Source: Nicotiana tabacum (Eukaryota > Streptophyta > Magnoliopsida > Solanales > Solanaceae). Taken from it: a stretch of 64,000 bases of DNA. The stretch is taken from positions 64,141,190 through 64,205,189 of the forward strand of contig NC_134097.1 of assembly GCF_000715075.1 (NCBI RefSeq), read 5' to 3'. How positions within the stretch are numbered: the stretch's first letter is position 1; every line of letters begins with the position of its first letter. The notes below the pieces were generated by a model. It was not told the DNA's origin, made no database searches, and saw only the letters and a list, made by a program, of their open reading frames with translations. The position numbers and the translations under genes are program-made. Below are positions 25,076-36,580 of this stretch, piece by piece.

Positions 25076-25769
25076 TGTGATGACCCAGCTAGTTATCTTA
25101 AAAATTTATGCCCGATCCCCTATTAGCTGCTTTCCCCGAGTTTATTTCTACTATTTTGATTTGCCGGGATGTTCGGTTTTGAGTTTCAGAGAGTTTTTGG
25201 ATACTTAGTTTCTAAATGAGAGCTTAAGTGTTGAAAAGTTAGTTGTAGTTAGAATAGGAAGACGACCTCACAATGGAAATCCGATGGTTCCGTTGGCTCC
25301 GTTGGGTGATTTCGGGGCTAAAAGCGTCTTCAGATTGTATTTTGGAGGTTCGTAGCTAATTTAGGCTTGAAATGCCGAAAGTTGAATTTTTGAAGTTTCC
25401 GGTTCGATAGTAAGATTTTGATACAAGGGTTGGAATGGAATTCTAGAAGTTGGAGTAGCTCCGTAGTGTTGAATGTGACATGTGTGCAAAATTTCAGGTC
25501 ATTCGGACGATGTTTGATAGACTTTTTGATCGAAAGCATATTTTTAGAGTTTTTGGAATTCTTAGGCGTCAATCCGATGATAAATAGGTGTTTTAATTTT
25601 GTTTTGTGCGTTCCGAAGGTTGGAACAAGTTCTAATGGGGTTTTAGGATATGTTGGTATGTTTGGTTGAGGTCCCGGGGGCCTCAGGTGAGTTTCATGTG
25701 GTCAATCGGACCATTTCATGAAGTTTGGAGTTAAGAATTGCAGGTTCAGCTGTTGCAGATATTTACTCT

Positions 25770-26086
25770 TCACGTTTGCGAGTGGACCCTCACATTCGCG
25801 AAGAGTCAGTGGAAGATAGTGGAATTTTAGCCTTCGCGTTTGCAAAGGGCTGGATGTTCGTGCATCGCGTTCGCGAGAAGGGCAGCGCGTTCGCGTAGAG
25901 TAATTGGTCAGCAGGGTCTGTGGTCGAGTTAGTGCATTGCGTTCGCGATAGGTGGAATGCGATCGCGAAGGTCTGCATGTGGAAAGCATCGCGTTCGCAA
26001 GGTATTGGTCGTGATCGCATAAGAGGGAAAATGGTCAAAGTCATTTTGTACTTCGCGAACGCGAGCGTTTTACCACGTTCGCGAAG
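25770..26086 (+). repeat. CpG-rich hairpin field in the solo LTR
   Basis: Repeated TTCGCGTTCGCGAAG-like words occur here. The last is a perfect inverted repeat: CTTCGCGAACG at 26,051-26,061 pairs with CGTTCGCGAAG at 26,076-26,086. The field starts about 700 bases into the LTR, after a TGCAGGTTCAGSTGTTGCAGA context that also precedes the GC-rich array of the other Del/Tekay LTR. Confidence 0.85.
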
Positions 26087-27050
26087 AAGGAATTACCTGG
26101 GTAGGTATAAGATTTCAAAATCGAGGGTTTAGCCATTTTTATCAAAACTTAAGCTTGGGAGCTCTGATTTGATCGAGATTTTGAGGAATTTTCAGAGATA
26201 TCGATTGGGTAACGATTCTAGACTCCTTTTTGCTTGTAACCCAATAACCTAAACGTGAATTCATCCTTTAATTTCAAAATTTGTATGAAAATTGGGGAAA
26301 AGCTCTTAGACCAAGAAATGAAGTTTTGATTGGGGATTTGATATCAGATTTGGATAATTTTGGTATGGTTAGACTCATGAGAGATTGAGGATTCTGAAAC
26401 TATAAATTTTACCCAATTCCATACGTGGACCCGAGGGGCGTTTTGGTCATTTTACCTAATTTCGCGTAATAGCTTAGAATTTAATTGTAGAATCAGTTAC
26501 TTAAAGTGTTATTTACATTATGAAATTGAATTGAATAAATCTGGGCCATTTGGAGTCGAGTACTCGTGGCAAGAACGTGGTCTCAGGTTGATTTTTTTGA
26601 GCCGGTTCGAGTTAGGTGGCTTGTCTAACCTTGTGTGGGGGACCTTCCCCTTAGGATATGATATAATAATTGAAATGCCTTGTACGTGAGGTGACGAGCG
26701 CATACTTGAGCTAATTGTTGAAAATCCGGGTTTTCCTTAAGTATTTTAATTGAGTTCTTTTTTTCTATTTTATTTTACTTGTGAAGTTAGTCTGTTGCTA
26801 GTTTAGAAAAGCATGTTTAGTTGACTTAATTTCCTATTTGCTTAAACTACCTTAATTGCATTACGTGAAGCATGTTAGGCTAGAATTAATTGTTTACTTG
26901 GTAGGAAATTTAGCTTAACTAGGTATTCTTGTGTTGTTGCTGTTTGTTTTTACTTTGGGACTACGGGACGGCATCCCGGGGGATCTCCTGTACGTGTTTA
27001 TTATCTGAACTGAGGTGCGGAATACCAAGAGATCTCTGACACGTATATTG

Positions 27051-27237
27051 AGGATACCAAGAGATCCTCGGAATACTGAGAGATCCCTAGAATATATTGA
27101 GGATACCAAGAGATCCTCAGGATACCAAGAGATCCCTAACATATATTGAGGATACCAAGAGATACTCGGGATACCAAGAGATCCCTAGCATATATTGAGG
27201 ATACCAAGAGATCCTCGGGATACCAAGATATCCCCGG
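27051..27237 (+). repeat. Four 49-bp tandem repeats in the solo LTR
   Basis: The unit combines GAGGATACCAAGAGATCCTC with GGGATACCAAGAGATCCCTA and a short ATATATT tail. The two halves are themselves related, so the unit is a doubled 20-25-bp word. Confidence 0.9.
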
Positions 27238-28232
27238 TTATCATCCTTGTTATGTGTGGTACTCCCTTGTGGTTTGCCTTCATCTCTGTTTCCATTATTG
27301 TACTCTTATTATCCTGTATAGATTCTTACTGTAGATTCTCAATTGCACTACTTATCTTATCTTGTCATCTTAATATTTTATTTAACCTCAGTGGGGCTAT
27401 GACCTTCCTCATCACTACCCAACCGAGATTAGGCTTGGCACTTATTGAGTACCGCTGTGGTGTACTAATGCTCCTTCTGTGCATATTTTTCATGTGCAGA
27501 TCCAGGTACCGCTACTCAGGCCTATCATCCTTGAGGAGGTTACTGCTCTAGAGACTTTGAGGTACATCTTCCGCGTCCACAGACCAAGAAATCCCTTTCT
27601 ATTCCTGCTTTTAGTATTTATCCCTTCTGTATTTTTCTGTTCTTATTAGACATTCTGGAGTTAGAGCTATGTAGTATTGATCTTAGCTTGTGATTCGTGG
27701 GTTTTCAGATCTTGGATTTATGTATTGGTATTGAGAGTTAAACATGGTAAGCCGAGCACAACATTTAAACACTGTTACTACTTTATTTCTATTTTAAATT
27801 GTTTTACTGCTGCAAATTAATCTTACCTAGTCGTAGAAACTAGGTGTTGTCACGATAGTCCACGAAGGGCAAACCGGGGTCGTGACACCACTATCACCAG
27901 CACTAAAATCGAAGGTCGTACTAACTAAACTCGTAAGAACCACTGTCGCCAGCGCTTAAATCGAAGGTCACAGTGACCCAACGTATAAAAGCCAGGTCTA
28001 ACCCGAGAACACTCGGGGACTGAGCTGCTCAACAATAGCGAAAACCCGAGGGTATAACCTAAGGTCTAAGATCTCGAATCGATTATCGAAAATATCACAC
28101 ATTATTCTCAAAAGGAAAAGGAGAAAAGAAGTGATAAAAAACGAAAAGCCTTTTATACATATTGCTCGCAGAGGTAACTTTACAAGACTTTTGAAAAACT
28201 CTTACAAGGAAGGAGCCAAATAGAACCCTAAT

Positions 28233-28458
28233 TTATCATCGAGCCTACATCTTTGTCGGCTCCACCAGAGGTTGTGCCCTAATGGTTTCGGCTACAGTAT
28301 GAGGACCTTCAACAGCCTCTTCCCCTTAAGGGATTCCTACTTCATTCTCATCATCATCTAAGCCACTACCCGGCACACCTTCGGAAGAAAACAGGGCAGC
28401 AACATTCTTATCTAGGGTCTTCACCCTCTCGAGCTCGGTAGACAAATTGATATCCCCC
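28233..28458 (-). pseudogene. Possible antisense accessory ORF fragment in the Tat 3' region
   Basis: On the minus strand, opposite to the element, a stretch reads LSTELERVKTLDKNVAALFS and continues acidic (GSGLDDDENEVGIP) before stops. Antisense ORFs in the 3' region have been described in some plant Tat-type elements, and the composition suits a protein C-terminus. It is cut at 28,458 by the junction with Ogre sequence. The identity is tentative. Confidence 0.35.
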
Positions 28459-29252
28459 TGCAATTCTTGTGTCAAACTCTTCAATACAACTTTTCTCTAT
28501 GGATCCGTAACTCATATACTGAGGGCAATGGCACAGGTGCTCGATCATCTATATCTGTAATAGAAAATTGCACCCCTCGAAGAAATCTGCCCCAGCTTTA
28601 CAGGCTGTAAAAGCTCGGTATATCTCAGACACTATCATAGGGGCGAGAATGCTCTTTACATTGGTAATCAGGACCTTAACGACTCCGGCCACCCGCAAAT
28701 CAATATTCCCGTCTTTTCAGGGAAATGCCACAAGGCCTAAAAAAGATACCATGAAGGTGAAACGCCTATGCTCATCCCACTTTGTTCAGTTTCGTTTGCT
28801 ACAAACCCCGCTTGCTGGATCATTGAACCCTCCTACATGCCCGTACCTCTGGTATCTAAAACGTAGAGTAGCAAAACCATCCTCCAACTCGGAATACGGT
28901 ACTCCCTTGCTTATTTTTAGCAAATCCATGAACTTGTGAGAGTTAATGGCTCTTGGAACGATCAAATACTTATGCCTCAGCCCTTCAGTACTTCCCATAT
29001 AACCTGTTATCTCTTCCAAGGTTGGGGTGAGTTCAAAATCCGAAAAGTGAAACACGTTATGGGCCGGGTCCCAAAACGTAACCAAAGCCTTTATGACATC
29101 TCCTCTGGGCCTGATTTTTAACAACCCGGTGAGACCTCCTAAATGTATATTTACCGTATCTTGCTATGATTTTCCCAGATCTTCCCACCACTTGTGCAAC
29201 TCCAAAGGGATCTTGTTCATGACTGATATCAGCAAACTTGGACTCGTGCTCA
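28459..29252 (-). pseudogene. Ogre ORF1 (DUF7745-like) N-terminal fragment
   Basis: The frame contains VIKALVTFWDPAHNVFHFSD, TPTLEEITGYMGS and RYGHVGGFNDPAS, and matches the ORF1 of the element at 44,483-46,532. A TAG at about 29,167 is shared by both copies. A TGA lies at the block just before KWDEHRRF, where the other copy has instead a one-base deletion. It ends abruptly at 28,459, at the junction to Tat 3' UTR. ORF1 is the extra gene upstream of gag that defines Ogre-type elements. Its function is unknown. Confidence 0.85.
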
Positions 29253-29600
29253 TTCTGCACATTTATTAGGGTGATTAAGCAAAAATCAAGACTCATTTGA
29301 CTCAAAGACAAAATTGACACACTTTTTTTTTCCCTTTTTTTCAAAAAATAAAATCTGGTTTTGTAAATACGGCCTTTCAGCACCTCGAAAATGAAAATTT
29401 TAAGGCTGTGTTGGCTAACCGGTGAAAACCTTGAAAAATGACCACAGACAGCTGTTCTTGCAAAATCAGCCTTCCGGCGCCCTTTTAGGGACATTCGGCT
29501 ATTTCCGACAAGAATGACATCACCCTAACTATTTTCAAATAAAAGTAAAATTTTTGTTCTTTTGGATTATTTTTGCAAAAAGGAAGTTGGACCCGATGGG

Positions 29601-29648
29601 GGTTGCCTACGTATCTCACACCCTGTGAGAATCAAACTGGCGTAGTTC
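29601..29648 (-). other. Structured non-coding module B
   Basis: In sense (minus) orientation: GAACTACG, then CTCACA-AGGG-TGTGAG-type hairpin arms, then ATACGTAGGCAACC. It is the copy of module F at 46,881. It lies in the 5' UTR about 350 bases before the ORF1 start. A purine-rich tract precedes it on the sense strand. Confidence 0.6.
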
Positions 29649-30450
29649 GGGCAAATAAAAAAACTTCTTTTTCTTATCTTCTTTTTTTTTCACTCCATTG
29701 GAAAAACTCTTTTATTTCCATTCTGTTGGCAAATAAAACAAACTATTTTTGAAGACAAAGATTATTCAATTTCTCAAAAATTCAGCAGAGTTTCGACACG
29801 ATTTGGACATTAATTTTTTTCGAAACAGGTGTTTAACTCTCTTTAACCCTCATACTGCTATTTCTTTTCCAAATTCTCTCATTTTATTCAAAAGCCGGTC
29901 AACATGCAAATCCGAAGTAAATAAATGCACAAGTAGCAAGTAAGATGCATCAGGGTGGTCTTTTATTTTGGGTGCACCTGTCCTAGACAGACCCAACCCC
30001 TGTGTTGAGTCTCCAAAGTCAGATATGCACATGATGCAAGAAAAATGCTCCTACTAGGGATCCGGTATGAAGTATTGTTATACTAGGTTTAAAACCCTGG
30101 GTTTATTTGTTCTAGACCTAGCTTACCCGAGCGGACAACTCGAGCCGAGGACGGGGCTGCGTACCGGTAATAAAAGGATCATCCAGCTTTGCAACTTGTC
30201 CGAGTCTCATTCTATTTGGGATTTGACACAAACAGAAAGAAGTCACCACCAGCGTGCACTCCTCAGGAGAGAGAAGAGAGGGGTTTTGTAGCAGTTTATA
30301 TATACAGTTCAGATAATATCAAAGCGACAAAAAGCAACATTTAGCACATTAGGCCAAATCATGTAATAAAATCAGATAATAAATAAAGCCAAACATAAAA
30401 ATTATTCTATGCTCGAATTCTTGAACCCTGAACAAAGAGGTTCTGGATTC

Positions 30451-30470
30451 GGTCCCCAGCAGAGTCGCAA
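30451..30470 (-). other. Primer-binding site of the Ogre-like fragment
   Basis: In sense orientation TTGCGACTCTGCTGGGGACC follows the LTR end after four bases. It resembles the TGGCGACTCCACTGGGGAC site (tRNA-Arg type) used by Ogre elements, with a few changes. The same sequence is at 47,730-47,749. Confidence 0.75.
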
Positions 30471-30474
30471 GAGC

Positions 30475-33326
30475 TGTCACACCTCCTTTTTACCCACACC
30501 ACCGGAAGGGTATAAATAAAGGGAGTTTTTCCAATTAAAGGACAATATAAACAGGATTTATTGTTAAAAGATTCAGAGTCGCCACTTGGGAGATTTATGG
30601 TGTCCCAAGTCACCGGTTGAATCCCGAATCGAGGAAAAGTTTGACTCTGTATTACAGTCCGCGAACCAGAAATCCGGGTAAGGAATTCTGTTAACCCGGG
30701 AGAAGGTGTTAGGCATTCCCGAGTTCCGTGGTTCTAGCACCTTTAAGACCTATGTGCATTTTTACTTTTAACCGGTTTTAATCATTTATAAAGAAGATTG
30801 CAACGTTATTAAAACACGTCTCGAACCATGTCACATAAATGCACCCGTGATTTTTGATATATTTTAACATCGTTGGGATTTGGATTTGGGTCACATAAAT
30901 GTGCACCCGAATTTAGGAAAAGTAATTTTTTTAAAAATATCGCACCTAAAGCAACTACGCGTTTTTAACTTTGCGAGGGCCATGGAAATTTACTAAATGG
31001 CACGCCTCGAATTCTAAATGTTTTTAAAGACATAATTAAAGAGGGCCACGCGATTTGTCATCTTACTTGGCGCGGCGCACCTCAATTCCATTTTTAAAGG
31101 ATATTCAAACTATAGCTTGAAGGGCCATGAACTATGAGTTATCTAGTTATGACTCACCTCCAATCTACTTGATGGTCTTAATTAATTAACACTAAATATA
31201 GTTAAAGGTTCCATTTAAATTAGCCAAAAGGCTTGTATGAGGGAAAACCGATTCATTGCACAAAAAAGGCTTGAGCCCACACAAAAGGATTGGAGGCCCC
31301 AAACAAAGGAAATGGCCTCGCTCTGACTCAAAGAAGCCTTCTGAATTGGGCTACTACATCAACAATGTCCTTTCCTAAACAAATCATATCCATATAATTC
31401 AGCCTAAATTTGATCTAACAGAAAAGGGAATATATACTTAACTGTACTTGCATCATCATTGAACCAAGAAGAAACAGATGTCATCTAAGGAATGAGTTCT
31501 TAAATCCAAAATATGAGGCCAAATAAAAATGACATGAGAATGGTCATAACACCTTGACATTGTAATGTATAACACCATGATAAATGTGCTCGAGAAGGCT
31601 GGCCGAATTGAGGATTCAGTGATAGCTCTTAGGCAGAAAACAACACTTGTTTCCAGAAGTCTTTCGGGCTCCAAATAAGAAGAATGTACTAAATGTTCAT
31701 AAAAATCACAACATAATACGTCGCTAGAATGAGATTCGGCTAACATTTTCATGACTACCCAAACTTCAACCAAACAAATCAAACTAATGGAACAAACAAC
31801 AAAAATTCAAAAGTAAAAGCGTCGCAGATTCGTACTCTGCTAGCAACCACAGGTTTCATCAAAATGTAACTTATCACGTCGACAATGCATAAATTTTAGC
31901 TTAAGCAAGACTGAACTTCTTAACCATATTTTAAGCCGTCTAAACAAAGTAGTACAGGAGAGGAAATGCACCTGAATGCGCAAAACTTCAACTACTTCCA
32001 AGAGCAGAATACAAGGAGGTTTAGTAGTGGAAATCCAAAATCAAAGCAATAGCAGAGAAACAGGACTTAGAAGCCATGGAGGAAACTCGACCAGCAGCTC
32101 TCAACAGTGATGAGCTCACTTAAATCAACTTCACTTGAACGGAAATCATGGAAGGAAAATGGAGCTTTTTTTTTCTTCGAATTTTCAGAGTTTTGGAAGC
32201 AAACTAAGAACAAGCAAAAGAAAAGAACTCGAAAATTTTCCCGTACTCTTTCAAAAATAGAAAAGAAAACAGAATGAATAAAACCAAAGAAAACTCATAA
32301 CCAAACCTCCATTTTTCTTCCTCTGATTTTTTTTACCCCAGATTTCTCTGAAATCCTCTCCCTTTACAAAAATCAGAAATGGCCCTTTTGAAAACGAACC
32401 TCTGATGAATATGGGGCTTGGATTCAGTGAAATTGATCCAACACCTCACACTCATCCAACGAATTATTCTCAGAACCTTCCAATCGCGTGCTATATCTCA
32501 CCTTCGAGCGAGTGAGAGGAGGGAGAATCTTTGGTATCAGAACCATTAGAAATGGCAAGAAGAGAGAAGGGGGAAACGCGTGGTGTGAGGTTTGATGTTC
32601 ACTCGCCATGGATTTTGCCTGAATTTGGGGCTTGTTCGCGTGTTCTTCGGAGAAGAAGAACAGTAACGCGTTGGGTTTGGGACTTAGGGCTCGCCTGTTC
32701 GCTTATTTTAGTTATGAATTATTTGGGAACGGGTCGGGTCGGTTTAAGGAAGACGGGCGGGTATAAGGCTGGAATTGGGTTGGGCCTAGGCGGACTGGGT
32801 CGAATTTGTTTGGGTTGAATGGAATTTGGGCCTTGCATTTTAATCCATTACTCAACAACCCTATTTTCTTCATTCTCTTTTTCCTCTCTTTTCATTTGTT
32901 GTTTTTTCTTTCCCTTCTTAATTAATTAAAACTTAAATTAAAACTCCTAAAAATAGTTAATTTACTAAATTAAGCTAAATAACTAATATAATATTTACAA
33001 GCATTAATTACTTGTAAATTAAAGGGGAAATTATTGATTTGGAATTAAAAGGCTAGAAATGCAAAAGTAAGCCAATTTTGTGATTTTCATTTTAATGGAG
33101 CACCTAATTTAATAATTAACCTTAAAATGTGAAAATCAATCCCAAATGCCAACGCACGATATTTTTGTATTTTTTCATGAATTAAATAAAATAAACGTGC
33201 ACAGACAAATGCAAACAGTCGACAAAAAATGCCACAAAAATCCACAAAATTGCAAATAGTGCGAAAAATTTATTTTTCTTGAATTTATGGGAGTAACCCA
33301 CGTAGGGCAAAAATCACGTGCTCACA
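30475..33326 (-). mobile_element. Complete Ogre-like LTR (2.85 kb)
   Basis: In sense orientation it begins TGTGAGCACGTG right after the polypurine tract and ends GGTGTGACA next to the PBS. It holds a GAATGCCTAACACCTTCTCCC block near 30,700, shared with other LTRs here. No credible gene is present. The first 955 bases (plus strand) match the partial LTR at 47,754-48,755. That copy has an extra 46 bases near 48,021-48,066, lost here between short CAC repeats. Confidence 0.9.
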
Positions 33327-33340
33327 GCTGCCCCTCTTTG
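33327..33340 (-). other. Polypurine tract of the Ogre-like element
   Basis: In sense orientation AAAGAGGGGCAGC lies immediately before the TGTGAGCACGTG start of the 3' LTR. Confidence 0.8.
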
Positions 33341-33459
33341 CTCGGAAACGCGAAGAGTTTTCGTGTAAAAATAAAGTGAGCGGATACGAGCGATTTTTGC
33401 CCGTTTGAATACTCTGTGGGAAACATTTTTTGAAAGATTTGACCGCACCCTGCTTCCGA

Positions 33460-33508
33460 GATTGCCTACATATCCTTGGCTAAAAAGAAATCAGGTCAAT
33501 GTAGTTCA
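33460..33508 (-). other. Structured non-coding module C
   Basis: In sense orientation GAACTACATTGACCTGATTTC followed by AGGATATGTAGGCAATCT. It lies about 120 bases before the polypurine tract. The hairpin is weaker here than in the other copies. Confidence 0.5.
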
Positions 33509-33764
33509 GGAATATTTGGTAGCTGGGACTACCATGAAGCTGTGATTTCACTGCCGCTGCTGCTGCTATTGCTTACTGAACCTCCTTATTACACCATGTC
33601 AAAATAAAACAAGAAGCTAGACTAGACTATGATCTATGGATTACAAAGGTTCTATCTATATCTTCAAACTTGATCTTGTGCTTCTTGTTGCCTTGTTGTT
33701 CTCTGTTCTCTCAGAGACATCCGTTTGTTGCCACCTTGAATTGTAAACTAAGATGTTTTCCCCT

Positions 33765-34480
33765 TCTTCAGGTGAGCCTGACTGCTGAACCTGATATGTA
33801 TTCTCATGCTATCCAGGCGGGCTCCTGAATTCAAAATGTGAATGTATTCCCATGCTATCTAGGCGGGCTCCTGACTACTGACTTGAAATGTATTTCCTGC
33901 TATTCAGGCGGGCTCCTGACTTCAAAATAAACAAAGCAAAGAATTTGAAAGCTAAAACTTAAATGGTACTCCCTTGTTCTCCAGGGGGGCTCCTGATTGC
34001 TGCACTTGAATGTATTCCCTGCTTTCCAAGCGGGCTCCTGACTACAGACTTGAAACGTATTCCCTGCTCTCCAGGCGGGCTCCTAACTTCAAAACGTGAA
34101 TGTATTCCCATGCTAACCAGGTGGGCTCCTGATTACAACTTAGACAAAACAAAGATTTTGAAAGCTAGAGCTTAAATGGTACTCCCTTGTTCTCCAGGCG
34201 GGCTCCTGACTGCTGTATTTGAAAGTATTCCCTGCTCTCCAGGTGGCCTCCTGGCTGCTTCGTTTGAAAGTATTCTCGTGCTGTCCAGGCGGTCTCCTGA
34301 CTTAAACATAGGCAAAACAAAGAATTCAAAAGCTAAAACTTAAATTGTACTCCCTTGTTCTCCAGGCGGACTCCTGACTGTTGCGTATTGAAAATATTCC
34401 TTGCTCTCCAGGAGGGCTCCTGACTTCAACTTGAAATGTATTCCCTGCTCTCCAGGCGGGCTCCTGACTTCAACAAAATA
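33765..34480 (-). repeat. 3' UTR array of CCAGGCGGGCTCCTGAC units
   Basis: About a dozen units of roughly 45-65 bases share CTGCTCTCCAGGCGGGCTCC followed by TGACT and a GAAWGTATTC end (plus-strand reading). Some carry an AAAACAAAGAATTTGAAAGC insert, giving a higher-order period near 180 bases. It lies between integrase and the 3' LTR. Confidence 0.85.
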
Positions 34481-34579
34481 GACAAAATAGAGAAAAAAAT
34501 TTCTGCCCCAGTTTGGGTATACGGGAACAGATGTGAGTGTAAAACTAAATCATATTACCAAGTGTTACTAAGAATTCGA

Positions 34580-35010
34580 AAGCTAGGTCCCATTATGCAG
34601 GGAGGTCCTGACAACTCTTAACTAAACGACAACTTTAAATCTAAGTTATATCTTCTATAGGTATGACTTCTGCTAAATCTTTCTATGTAAGAGAATCTTT
34701 AAACTACTCCCCATTATCCAGGAGGGTCCTGAAAATCAAAGGTCAAATTTTATCTTAAGGGTGACAATTTTCACGGCCGAATTATACTACCCTACAGCAG
34801 AGTTTACGCTATATGTTGTTATCCAATTGAAATCTTAAATCTAAGTCCCATTATTTAGGAGGGTCCTGGAGACTTCTAATTAAATCCTATCTCGAACATG
34901 CAAACTTCTAATCTAACTTATATTCTTTTGGGATACATTTATGCTAGATTATGCTATTTCTGAACTTCAAGCTAGGTCCCATTTTCCACGAGGGTCCTGA
35001 AAATTAAAAA
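34580..35010 (-). repeat. 3' UTR array of CCATTATCCAGGAGGGTCCTG units
   Basis: Four copies of a GTCCCATTATGCAGGGAGG / AGGAGGGTCCTGAAAATC-type unit recur about every 125 bases (near 34,587, 34,709, 34,846 and 34,976). The core resembles the neighbouring CCAGGCGGGCTCC array, so both may derive from one word. The stretch 35,010-36,120 shows no gene or clear repeat. Confidence 0.75.
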
Positions 35011-36126
35011 TCAAACCTGTTTGGTGACTGCCTTTCTTTATGGGGGGTTTCTCTGAAACAACCGAAATTTTCTGCCCATGTTTTAATCAAAGAAAATCTT
35101 GTCAGTTTATAATGGTGGTTAGCTGATGACATTCTTGCTGAAGATCCTTCCGCTGTATTATTTTGTTTTGACTAGCTTCCCCGAACTGGTCCTGAACTGC
35201 TATGATTTTCTGACTGACTTTCAAACCCCATGACCTTTGACAAACCGAGTGTCCTATACCCACCGATTGTTTTGCCTCTGACCCCTTTATCCGAACCTTT
35301 GCGTCTCCCATGACATTACCAAACCATTCCACCGATGAAACTTCCGGTGATTCCTTGTACCCCCCTCTTACATCATGTTATCCTTAGTATGCTCCGACCA
35401 CGACGTGCTTTGTAATTTTGGAATTTTGTAGTGAGCCTTGACTTGCTTTGAACAAGACTGACATTGAATCATCTTAGACAAATAAACCCAAAAGAAAAAT
35501 GAAATGCAATGACTTTTCAGGTTAAGGATAAAAAGAATCCAAAACCAGATGACTGCTACCAAAGGAAAAAGAAAAAGAAACTTATCTGAGTGGAACAGCC
35601 GGTACCAATGATCATGACATGCATTTCGGATTAATCGGCCCAATCTGTCTGACCAATCAACTTTCAGTTGTCGTACTTCATTGTCTCAGAACTTCCATGA
35701 CTTGACTACTTTACCCGAACCTTGACCTTGTTCATCCTGCAGTGACTTGAAAGGTTTTCACCAGCAGACCTCTTTCATACGTTCATCTCTCAACTCACTT
35801 TCACCTTATAGTACCCGTGAGGGTTTTCACCAATAAGACTCTCTCATTTTATTTTTCCTCCTTTAACCGGAGTGTTGCCCCTGACATGAATTACCTTTAC
35901 CTGCTCGACTTGGCCTTTCTTGAAGATTGATCAGAAGGTCTTTCTTTGGACCGTAATGTGGGATTTTGAACAGGGTTAGAAAGAAAGGGTAATAAAAAGG
36001 TTCAAAACAATTCAAATGGGTTAAAATTACAACTTTCAGAATCGAGTTTCTTACAACATCCACAACTTCTGCCCCAATTTCTTACTTGGGGACTTTTGGA
36101 TTTTTGTTTTGATGGGACTGAACTGT

Positions 36127-36171
36127 GAGGTTGCCTACGTATCCTTAAAGGAATCAGGTCGAACATAGTTC
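36127..36171 (-). other. Structured non-coding module D
   Basis: In sense orientation GAACTATGTTCGACCTGATT, then TCCTTTAAGGA (self-pairing), then TACGTAGGCAACCTC. It is the best match to module A of the first element and sits in the same place, after the integrase gene. Confidence 0.65.
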
Positions 36172-36197
36172 ATATCATAGAAATTACTTCGTTGTTG

Positions 36198-36400
36198 TGA
36201 TTTTTCTTTTCTCCTTTTCTTTTCTTTCTCTCTTTTTCTTCTGTTATTCTTCTTTTCTTCTTCTTTTTTTTTCTTTTCTCTCTTTTTTTCCTTTTTGCTT
36301 TTCTCTTTTCTTTTCTTTTCTTTCTCTTTCTTCTCTCTTTTCATTTTTCTTCTCATTTTCCTTTCTTGTTCACTCTTTCTTTTCCCTTTCACTTATTTAT
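36198..36400 (-). other. Polypurine tract, about 200 bases (sense strand GA-rich)
   Basis: The plus strand is almost pure T/C, so the element's sense RNA would be A/G-rich. It lies between the integrase stop and module D. A second tract of the same kind is at 43,979-44,160. An open frame through it (Lys/Glu/Arg only) is a by-product of composition. Confidence 0.8.
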
Positions 36401-36580
36401 CCTCCGCACTTGCTTTTCTGAATTGTGTCGTTGATCCCGAAAGAGGGGTATGAAAGAAAATAAATAAGGCTAAAAAAGGGGTGACAAGGGATAAAGTTTT
36501 TAGATAGCAGAACAAAACGCCTTCGTCATTTTAATCTTCAAAATATGCCAAATACAAACAAGTACAATCAAACAAGGAAA

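Larger units (their letters stand above)
25071..27892 (+). mobile_element. Solo LTR of a second Del/Tekay-like family with perfect 5-bp TSD
   Basis: The LTR spans 25,076-27,887 (TGTGATGACCC to GTCGTGACA) and is flanked on both sides by CCACT (25,071-25,075 and 27,888-27,892). Its ends and overall plan match the Del/Tekay LTRs at 9,463 and 17,454, but most of the body differs, so it is another family. The absence of any internal region with an intact TSD points to LTR-LTR recombination that removed the rest of the element. It holds no gene. Confidence 0.93.
7624..28458 (+). mobile_element. Tat-lineage Ty3/gypsy element, 5'-LTR to 3' UTR, split by two insertions
   Basis: The pieces 7,624-9,462, 20,246-25,075 and 27,893-28,458 form one element when the Del/Tekay element and the solo LTR are set aside. 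The order is LTR, PBS, gag-pro remnant, RT, RNase H, archaeal-type RNase H, integrase and a long repeat-rich 3' UTR. The second RNase H and the long 3' region are hallmarks of the Tat lineage. The element abuts the previous LTR on the left and is cut on the right at 28,458/28,459, where Ogre ORF1 sequence begins, so no 3' LTR is present. All coding parts are disrupted. Confidence 0.85.
28459..30474 (-). mobile_element. Ogre-like 5' fragment (ORF1 start plus 5' UTR) sharing the LTR at 30,475
   Basis: This 2,016-base stretch is a close copy of 45,737-47,753 in the same orientation: PBS, 5' UTR, structured module and the first part of ORF1. It is cut inside ORF1 at 28,459. In the sense direction the order is LTR (33,326 to 30,475), PBS, UTR, truncated ORF1, so this fragment uses as its 5' LTR the same LTR that serves as 3' LTR for the element to the right. 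Confidence 0.9.

Noticed and set aside
31456..32818. Short frames inside the Ogre-like LTR
   Set aside because: No recognisable domain, and the LTR is non-coding in this lineage.
36135..36392. Lys/Glu/Arg-only open frame on the minus strand
   Set aside because: It is translation of a pure purine tract; composition alone keeps it open.
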